From DATFMH01 sp035267045 (GTDB lineage: Bacteria > Bacteroidota > Rhodothermia > Balneolales > DATFMH01), in contig DATFMH010000007.1 in NCBI GenBank assembly GCA_035267045.1, forward strand, positions 1-27,190: a stretch of DNA of 27,190 nucleotides. Reading direction: 5' to 3'. Below the pieces are notes generated by a model. It worked only from the letters and a program-made list of their open reading frames with translations. It was not told the DNA's origin and ran no database searches. This document shows, in pieces, positions 7,843 to 13,285 of this stretch (its first letter is position 1; the number at the start of each line of letters is the position of its first letter). Both the position numbers and the translations under genes were made by a program.

Positions 7843-8610
7843 ATGAAGTACAGTGTATTAATTGTGGATGATGAATCTCATGCCAGAGAACGTTTGAAAA
7901 AGTATATAAAAAGCGATCAGGATCTCTCCATCTCAGGTGAATGCAGTAATGGTGTTGAAGCCGTCAAAATTATTAAGAAAAAAAATCCCGATCTGGTTTT
8001 TCTGGATGTCCAAATGCCGCAAATGGACGGCCTCGGCGTGATCGAAACGGTAGGTGCTAAACAAATGCCTGTTACGATATTTGTCACAGCCTACGATCGT
8101 TTTGCCATTCAGGCGTTCAAAGTAAATGCTATGGATTACCTGTTAAAACCAGTAGCCAAAGACCGTTTCGAAGAATCCGTTAACCGGGCAAAAGAATATT
8201 TCAGTAAGAATGAAAATAATGAGATAAATAAACGTATGCTCGACCTTCTTCAGGAGATGCGTCCTCAAAAACAGTTTATCGACCGAATAATGGTAAAGAC
8301 ATCCGATCGGATGTACCTTGTTAAAGTAAAAGATATCGACTGGATTGAGGCAGATGATAATTATGCGAAACTCCATGTTGGAAATAAGTATCACCTTTTG
8401 CGTCAAACGATGAAGAGCCTGGAAGATACCCTTGACCCCGGTATTTTTCTGAGAATCCACCGTTCTGTTATAGTGAACATGGACCGTATTAAAGAAATAC
8501 AACAGTGGTTTAACAATGAGTATACCGTCATCCTCAAAGACGGAACAGAACTCACCATGAGCAGGGGATATAAAGATAAAGCCAAAGAAATGTTTAAGAA
8601 TTTTATTTGA
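7843..8610 (+). CDS. LytTR-family response regulator
   Basis: The 255-residue protein has an N-terminal receiver domain (residues 1-120) with the acidic pair D9/D10, phospho-acceptor D55 in FLDVQMPQMDG, the T/S switch in TAYD and K102 in LKPV. A linker (120-143) leads to a LytTR DNA-binding domain (145-253) marked by IEADDNY, FLRIHRSVIVN and SRGYK. Regulators of this type bind pairs of about 9-bp direct repeats set 21 bp apart. It is transcribed with the kinase gene 29 bases upstream. No terminator is visible between its stop codon and the structured RNA that begins about 30 bases later, so read-through into that region is possible. A degenerate 21-bp-period repeat before susC (13129-13158) is a candidate target. 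Confidence 0.95.
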   Translation: MKYSVLIVDDESHARERLKKYIKSDQDLSISGECSNGVEAVKIIKKKNPDLVFLDVQMPQMDGLGVIETVGAKQMPVTIFVTAYDRFAIQAFKVNAMDYLLKPVAKDRFEESVNRAKEYFSKNENNEINKRMLDLLQEMRPQKQFIDRIMVKTSDRMYLVKVKDIDWIEADDNYAKLHVGNKYHLLRQTMKSLEDTLDPGIFLRIHRSVIVNMDRIKEIQQWFNNEYTVILKDGTELTMSRGYKDKAKEMFKNFI

Positions 8611-8642
8611 AATAAGCACTTTGCCCCTCTCTAACTCTATTA

Positions 8643-8661
8643 GCCACATTATTTTACAATT
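8643..8661 (+). repeat. Box A, copy 1 (19-nt direct repeat)
   Basis: GCCACATTATTTTACAATT is identical to 9368-9386. C-rich runs follow in both copies (CCCCCC here, TACCCC there), and ATT-x precedes both. It is complementary to 8750-8763 within the same unit. Confidence 0.9.
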
Positions 8662-8812
8662 CCCCCCAAAAAGATTCGCGGCACCCCTCCATCTGTGTAC
8701 ATTGACGGTGTAATGGATAACACCTGATGTTAATGTGTTAAAAGGAAGAGTAAAATATGTGGCCTGAATTGTTTAAACGAATCATGAATTTTTAATCAAA
8801 CATAAATCTAAT

Positions 8813-8830
8813 ACTTGGCAGTATTCGACA
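8813..8830 (+). repeat. Box B, copy 1 (18-nt direct repeat)
   Basis: ACTTGGCAGTATTCGACA matches 9510-9527 at 17 of 18 bases. Here it also forms a small hairpin, AATACT/AGTATT (8810-8825) with loop TGGC. It lies inside the P1/P2 stem. Confidence 0.9.
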
Positions 8831-9291
8831 GCAAGACATTTGATTCGTTGACAACAATTCGGGCCCATTTTTATAACCATTAACCATCATACCCATAATG
8901 GTGTTCTTTGAAATAATGCGAATTTAAAACGACAACTATTACTCTGTTTAATCTAGTCATTATTATTTTGATTGACGGGACCAGGGGTTAATCAACATAG
9001 TTATATGTTTGTATTCATAATAGCATCATTTTGTATAAAAAATATTACAGTCCGCTATTATGTTTTTAACCTGCGCAATATGCGCCTGACTTTGAAAGGT
9101 CAGAGACACCGTCAACATCAAGCGAGACTTTACAAGAGCATTTTACAGATTGACGGACCAAGTGGTTTGTATTGGTGAATACCTCATCTCACCCCCTTGT
9201 AATAGCATCAGTTTATAGCGACTTCTCTGATGTTATTTGTTAACCCTCATCATTCCACTTTGTTCATTTTTCAATCTAACCCAACCCACCT

Positions 9292-9327
9292 ACGGGGCAT
9301 CACTGCCAGGATGATGCCCCGTTTTTT
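9292..9327 (+). terminator. Terminator hairpin of RNA unit 1
   Basis: ACGGGGCATCA (9292-9302) pairs with TGATGCCCCGT (9312-9322) across loop CTGCCAGGA, within a run of six T (9322-9327). The stem differs from that of unit 2 by a compensated G-C to A-U change, and the loop keeps TGCCAGG. Confidence 0.92.
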
Positions 9328-9367
9328 ATTTAATAGCATTCTACTGTTAATCAAACTACAACCATTC

Positions 9368-9386
9368 GCCACATTATTTTACAATT
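9368..9386 (+). repeat. Box A, copy 2 (19-nt direct repeat)
   Basis: Identical to 8643-8661. It is complementary, with the same single bulge plus one mismatch, to 9466-9475, which overlaps the 5' arm of P2. Confidence 0.9.
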
Positions 9387-9509
9387 TACCCCATATCAAT
9401 TCAAAACTATGTTCAGCTGATTTAATATACAGTTGTGAGATTAACAGAAGGAAACCTGAATTGACAATATGTGACTAAAAACTGCAAAAACATTTAAGAT
9501 GAAATGAAC

Positions 9510-9527
9510 ACTTGGCAGTATACGACA
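9510..9527 (+). repeat. Box B, copy 2 (18-nt direct repeat)
   Basis: ACTTGGCAGTATACGACA differs from 8813-8830 at one base. It sits in the apical loop of the long stem of unit 2. CTTGGCA is complementary to the TGCCAGG terminator loop at 9877-9883. Confidence 0.9.
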
Positions 9528-9862
9528 ACTTAATAGCAGTTTGGAAATCACATATCAATTCAGGTTATCCCCTTTAATTTCATATACAGGTTTATTTTAA
9601 AAAATAATATAAATAGTCTTTTTAATATTTATGGCTTGGGAACCAATTGCATATGAACAGAGTCATTTTTGTAACCGTAGAAATGGTGTTATGTTATCGA
9701 CTTCAAAATTGCACCAACAATCCCCAAAAAGCACACTGAAAATGGATGAAAGGCCCATGATTTGGCCGTTTAACCTCTCACACCCCTAATACCCAAGCGG
9801 TCAGTCTACTAACCCTAGATAACAATGACAGTCTTTCTCATTTTCAGTTAACCCAAGCCCCC

Positions 9863-9902
9863 AAACGGGGTATCAGTGCCAGGCTGATACCCCGTTTCTT
9901 TT
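9863..9902 (+). terminator. Terminator hairpin of RNA unit 2
   Basis: AAACGGGGTATCAG (9863-9876) pairs perfectly over 14 bp with CTGATACCCCGTTT (9884-9897) across loop TGCCAGG. A T-rich tract (TTTCTTTTT) follows. Confidence 0.93.
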
Positions 9903-9969
9903 TAAAAACGTGGATTAAGCAGATTTTCCAAGTTAAAGATATACTAATACTGTAAGCTACAGTTATTAA

Positions 9970-10051
9970 ATGAATTGAGTTATTGAGTTTATATGGCAGG
10001 TAACCGCACCTTAAAAACTCAATACACTTAGTAACCTAATAACTCATTCAT
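9970..10051. repeat. 82-nt inverted repeat between the RNA pair and the methyltransferase gene
   Basis: ATGAATTGAGTTATT (9970-9984) pairs with AATAACTCATTCAT (10038-10051) with one bulged T. Inside it GAGTTT (9985-9990) pairs with AAACTC (10015-10020), and a register of ATTGAGTTT with AAACTCAAT gives 9 bp. TTGAGTTA occurs as a short tandem repeat in the left arm. It lies just past the stop of the minus-strand methyltransferase but lacks a T run, so it is not a standard terminator. It could be a small dispersed palindromic element. Confidence 0.55.
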
Positions 10052-10078
10052 CCTTATACCCTATGCACTTTGCTACTA

Positions 10079-11236
10079 TCAAGTCAAAGTCATTTTCAGC
10101 ATATAGCAATTCAATCTTCCGTATAACACTCTCCTCTTATCCATTAATTCATATCCATGTTCTGAAAAGGACCGTTCCCAGAAGACATTTTCAGGTGTCA
10201 AACCTACAATTTCCCTGATTTCTTTTTGTGCACAGACATTGGCAAAATCACTATATAGCTGCTTTACATTTCTTTTATCACCTATTCTCATACCAAAAGG
10301 CGGGTTACATACTATCAGATTATACTTTCCCGATGGATAATAATTCAGTTTTCTTGCATCTCCCCTATAAATTGTAACATTGAATTTTTTCAAATTGACC
10401 ATCATCCCTTCAACATTTTTATGATATTTATCAGCGGCCCCAATTATAATTCCGGGATCATCAGTTATTTTTTCTATGGCCGACTTTTGATAAATTTTCA
10501 ACTGTTCCGGATCCATAAACCTGAATTTTTCAAAAGCAAACCGCTTAACATAGATTCCCGGCTGAATGCCCGCACTCATCATATAGGCTTCTGCAGGTAT
10601 TGTTCCCCCTCCGGCCATGGGATCCAATAAATTTTTCATCTCTCTAAAAGATGAAAAACGAACAAGTGCAGCGGCCAGAGATGCTTTCAGAGGAGCAAAA
10701 TGTTGATAGGCTCTCCGGTCTCTGCGGTGCAATGATTCACCGGTAGTGTTAATCGTAAGGATAAATTGATTCTCACTCAGTTCAGCCATAAACTCAATAT
10801 CCGGATCGTCCAGATCGGCATGAACCCTGGTATTTTTTTTACTTTGAAAACAATCCGTGACAGCGCTCCCTACCTCTCTGGCAATATCTACAGAAGTAAA
10901 TGAATGAGTTCCTTCTCTTACTCCTCTCACAGCGAATGATTGGCCAACACTCATATAATGGGTAAAATCTATAGTTGCAGCAGCTTCCCTGAGCTCCTTA
11001 AGGCTATGTACTTCAAATCTTAACAATAAAAGATACACACGGTGTATTTGATAAACCGAATAATTAAGAACGATGATATCCCTTAATGATCCATTGTGAA
11101 CCATCACTTTGCTCGGTTTTAGTAATGAAGCCTTGTACCCCAATTCCGCAACTTCCTCTACAACATAATCTTCAATACCATGCGGACATGACAATATTAT
11201 ATCATTCAAATAATTACATGCTTTTTTTTCTGCCAT
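10079..11236 (-). CDS. THUMP-domain SAM-dependent RNA methyltransferase
   Basis: The 385-residue protein begins with a THUMP-type RNA-binding region (about residues 15-175). It continues with a Rossmann methyltransferase domain: motif I LLDPMAGGGT (about 203-212) binds SAM, and the catalytic NPPFG (about 311-315) is the signature of N2-guanine or N6-adenine methylation in RNA. GESLHRRDRRAYQHFAPLKASLAAAL between the domains is typical of the Trm14/TrmN and RlmL N-terminal families. The likely product is N2-methylguanosine in tRNA or 23S rRNA; which one cannot be decided here. The reading frame extends upstream to a GTG at 11287, but the ATG at 11236 is preferred because MAEKK follows a purine-rich GAGAGAAAACG. 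The gene is divergent from glutamate dehydrogenase. Confidence 0.9.
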   Translation of the reverse strand: MAEKKACNYLNDIILSCPHGIEDYVVEEVAELGYKASLLKPSKVMVHNGSLRDIIVLNYSVYQIHRVYLLLLRFEVHSLKELREAAATIDFTHYMSVGQSFAVRGVREGTHSFTSVDIAREVGSAVTDCFQSKKNTRVHADLDDPDIEFMAELSENQFILTINTTGESLHRRDRRAYQHFAPLKASLAAALVRFSSFREMKNLLDPMAGGGTIPAEAYMMSAGIQPGIYVKRFAFEKFRFMDPEQLKIYQKSAIEKITDDPGIIIGAADKYHKNVEGMMVNLKKFNVTIYRGDARKLNYYPSGKYNLIVCNPPFGMRIGDKRNVKQLYSDFANVCAQKEIREIVGLTPENVFWERSFSEHGYELMDKRRVLYGRLNCYMLKMTLT

Positions 11237-11282
11237 TCGTTTTCTCTCATCTGTTCTTTGGCTACTGATACAGTATAAACAT

Positions 11283-11299
11283 AACACCTCAAAGGTGTT
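11283..11299. promoter_or_regulatory. Small inverted repeat in the divergent promoter region
   Basis: AACACCT (11283-11289) and AGGTGTT (11293-11299) flank CAA. Nearby, ATGTTCA occurs twice, 18 bases apart (from about 11307). The site lies upstream of the preferred methyltransferase start and of the dehydrogenase gene, so either may be controlled. This is a weak, form-based call. Confidence 0.35.
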
Positions 11300-11447
11300 T
11301 ACGGAATGTTCATGTCGGTTAGCATGTTCAATTCAAAGTGAAAGAACTGTTTTAAAAAACATATTAACAAGAAAATTATCTATGTATTAGAGAATGCCCG
11401 GTTATAAATAAACAAATTATCAACATCATTAGAATACTTAGGGTCGC

Positions 11448-12851
11448 ATGCCACAATTCAAATTTTTCGAACAAGTAAATAAAAATTTCGACAAAGCTTC
11501 ACAATACACGAAGCATGACTCCGGATTATTGGATCAGATTAAAATTTGCAACAGTGTTTATCATATTACATTTCCCCTGCGTCGTGATAATGGCGATATA
11601 GAAGTAATACACGCATGGAGAGCGGAACATAGTAATCACAAGCAACCAACCAAGGGTGGAGTAAGATATAGCTACACCGTCAGTGAAGATGAAATAACGG
11701 CTCTATCCGCATTAATGACGTATAAATGCGCCGTGGTTGACGTCCCTTTCGGCGGAGCGAAAGGAGGGGTAAAAATTCACAGAAAGAATTACTCAAAATC
11801 TGAAATAGAGCGAATCACACGCCGGTATACCTATGAATTAAACAAAAAAAATTATATCGGCCCGGGCGTTGATGTTCCCGCTCCCGATTATGGTACGAGT
11901 GAAACTGAAATGTCCTGGATTTTAGATACCTATAACGCTCTTAATACCGGCCTTGATAATGAGGGATGTGTTACCGGTAAGCCTATCGCCGAAGGCGGTG
12001 TTCATGGAAGAACGGAAGCTACCGGCCGGGGTGTTTTCTATGGTATTCAGGAAGCCTGCAACAATAAAGAGGACATGAAAATGCTGAACCTCAATCATGG
12101 ACTCGAAGGGAAAACGGTCATTATTCAGGGACTGGGTAATGTCGGAACGTATTCCGCAAAGTTTTTACAGAAAGGCGGCGCGAAAATTATCGGGATAGCT
12201 GAAATTGAAGGGGGTATATATGATCCAGGGGGAATTGATATAGATAAATTATTAGAATTCCGGGAAGATACAGGTTCCATATTAGACTTTGACGATGCGA
12301 AAAATATCAAGCCTTCTTCCAAAACCCTCGAAATGGAATGTGATATTCTGGTCCCGGCTGCCCTTGAAAATCAAATAACGGAGGATAACGCCCAAAATAT
12401 ACAAGCAAAGATTATTGCTGAGGCGGCTAACGGACCAACAACTTCCAGCGCTCACGACATTCTTAAGAAGCGCGGTTGTCTTATAATACCGGATCATTAT
12501 CTGAATGCCGGTGGTGTTACGGTTTCATATTTTGAATGGCTGAAAAATCTTTCACATGTTCGTTTTGGGCGTTTAGATAAACGTTTTGAAGAAAACGCCT
12601 TCAAACGTATTGTTGAAGCAATTGAAAGTGTATCGGGAAAGAAATTCACCCAAGAGCAAATTAATATGCTCTCTCACGGAGCAAGTGAAGAGGATATCGT
12701 CGAATCAGGGTTGGAAGAGACAATGGTTGTTGCCTATAATGAAATTAACGAAATACGCAAAAAGCATGATGTTGATCTACGAACAGCCGCCTACATAAGC
12801 GCTATTAATAAAATTGCACAGGCCTATGAACAATTGGGTATTTTCCCATAA
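11448..12851 (+). CDS. Glutamate dehydrogenase (Glu/Leu/Phe/Val family)
   Basis: This 467-residue cytoplasmic enzyme interconverts glutamate and 2-oxoglutarate plus ammonia. The substrate domain has KGGVRYSY (K69), TYKCAVVDVPFGGAKGG with substrate lysine K93 and catalytic K105, and GPGVDVPAPDYGT with D147. The dinucleotide domain has GLGNVGTYSA (about 228-237), followed by AEIEGGIYDP, where the acidic E252 after the second strand is more usual in NAD-preferring enzymes; coenzyme choice is therefore a guess. The residues and length fit glutamate rather than leucine dehydrogenase, which is near 360-370 residues. No strong Shine-Dalgarno is visible. A good hairpin terminator follows. The gene is divergent from the methyltransferase and lies upstream of susC, but the terminator separates them. 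Confidence 0.95.
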   Translation: MPQFKFFEQVNKNFDKASQYTKHDSGLLDQIKICNSVYHITFPLRRDNGDIEVIHAWRAEHSNHKQPTKGGVRYSYTVSEDEITALSALMTYKCAVVDVPFGGAKGGVKIHRKNYSKSEIERITRRYTYELNKKNYIGPGVDVPAPDYGTSETEMSWILDTYNALNTGLDNEGCVTGKPIAEGGVHGRTEATGRGVFYGIQEACNNKEDMKMLNLNHGLEGKTVIIQGLGNVGTYSAKFLQKGGAKIIGIAEIEGGIYDPGGIDIDKLLEFREDTGSILDFDDAKNIKPSSKTLEMECDILVPAALENQITEDNAQNIQAKIIAEAANGPTTSSAHDILKKRGCLIIPDHYLNAGGVTVSYFEWLKNLSHVRFGRLDKRFEENAFKRIVEAIESVSGKKFTQEQINMLSHGASEEDIVESGLEETMVVAYNEINEIRKKHDVDLRTAAYISAINKIAQAYEQLGIFP

Positions 12852-12871
12852 TTTTATAAACACCTGTTTTT

Positions 12872-12905
12872 AAAAGGCACTTTTATTGTTAAAGTGTCTT
12901 TTTTT
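12872..12905 (+). terminator. Terminator after glutamate dehydrogenase
   Basis: AAAAGGCACTTT (12872-12883) pairs with AAAGTGTCTTTT (12891-12902) with one G-U pair, and the T run continues to 12905. Confidence 0.88.
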
Positions 12906-13122
12906 ATTTGTATTTCCGCTCTCTTTTATCTCCGGTTTTACCATAATCACTAACCTATTCTTATCTCTTCTTATACGAAGGCCTTGCCGATTCCCACCTT
13001 GCTGATTTAATAATAAATTATTCTACGCAAGCTATATCAATAGCTTTTTCATAAATATATATATACATGTATTTACATTTTTTTAAAATTTGTTTGCTCT
13101 AAAATAATTACAGTGAAATTAG

Positions 13123-13163
13123 TGCTTAATTATTAAGCAATTAGGATTAACATTTAAGCAATT
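13123..13163 (+). promoter_or_regulatory. Operator-like TTAAGCA repeat cluster upstream of susC
   Basis: The 434-base gap before susC holds the terminator above, an AT-rich stretch and this cluster. TGCTTAA (13123-13129) faces TTAAGCA (13133-13139) as an inverted repeat. TTAAGCAATT recurs at 13133-13142 and 13154-13163, exactly 21 bases apart. Read as 9-mers, ATTATTAAG (13129-13137) and ACATTTAAG (13150-13158) resemble the AgrA-type LytTR site ACAGTTAAG at 6 and 8 of 9 bases, with the right 21-bp period. The link to the regulator at 7843 is inference. Confidence 0.45.
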
Positions 13164-13285
13164 TATATGCTGAAGGTTGTAATCCAATTTTATATCAGAC
13201 CCCAAAAAAAGTTGTGTCAATAAAACGAGCTGAAGCTTTTTTCAACAGGCAATGAACTTCCGCTATAAATAAAAAAGGTAACTTT

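Larger units (their letters stand above)
8643..9327 (+). ncRNA. Candidate large structured non-coding RNA, unit 1
   Basis: No believable protein is encoded here, but the plus strand folds into many long helices. Box A (8643-8657) pairs with 8750-8763 (14 bp, one bulge). P1 joins 8761-8773 to 8853-8865 (13 bp, one G-U). P2 joins 8777-8784 to 8841-8848 (8 bp). Together P1 and P2 enclose box B (8813-8830). Further helices are 8876-8882/8896-8902, 9016-9024/9054-9062 (9 bp), 9073-9077/9081-9085, 9086-9090/9099-9103, 9201-9211/9227-9237 (11 bp, one G-U) and 9147-9153/9271-9277. The last closes directly before AACCCAA. The unit ends in a strong hairpin terminator, which gives the strand. The same order of elements recurs at 9368-9901. 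The 5' end is unknown; box A is the first shared element. It may be co-transcribed with the kinase/LytTR operon. It matches no RNA class I can recall, and length and structure suggest a large ornate RNA. Confidence 0.6.
9368..9901 (+). ncRNA. Candidate large structured non-coding RNA, unit 2
   Basis: This is a second, diverged copy of the unit at 8643-9327. It starts with the identical 19-nt box A. P1 joins 9453-9463 to 9556-9566 (11 bp). P2 joins 9467-9474 to 9548-9555 (8 bp), with three bulged bases between them on the 5' side. Inside, 9479-9485/9536-9542 (7 bp) and 9494-9498/9529-9533 (5 bp) extend the stem, leaving box B (9510-9527) in the apical loop. Further helices are 9609-9615/9626-9632 and a long one, 9735-9744/9839-9848 (10 bp), continued by 9748-9752/9833-9837. 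The 3' arm of that helix directly precedes TAACCCAA. A 14-bp terminator hairpin ends the unit. Sequence between these elements is largely unrelated to unit 1, so the shared structure is unlikely to be a recent duplication. The 5' end and function are unknown. Confidence 0.6.

Noticed and set aside
8143..8649. 168-codon open frame on the minus strand
   Set aside because: It lies opposite the LytTR regulator, whose motifs are unmistakable; this is a shadow frame.
8643..8661. Box A as a Bacteroidota-type promoter
   Set aside because: It does not match TAnnTTTG with a TTTG upstream in either unit, and it pairs well with sequence inside the unit. It is not fully excluded.
8972..9478. Open frames of 68 and 82 codons in the long non-coding region
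   Set aside because: They have no ribosome site or recognisable protein features. The second runs across the terminator hairpin of RNA unit 1. The paired structure explains the sequence better.
8611..9906. Possibility that the repeat units are a decayed insertion sequence or CDS
   Set aside because: No transposase fragments, terminal inverted repeats or target duplications are seen, and the stems show compensatory change, which decay would not produce.
11236..11287. Upstream GTG extension of the THUMP methyltransferase
   Set aside because: The extra 17 residues do not resemble the family N-terminus, and the ATG at 11236 has a better context.
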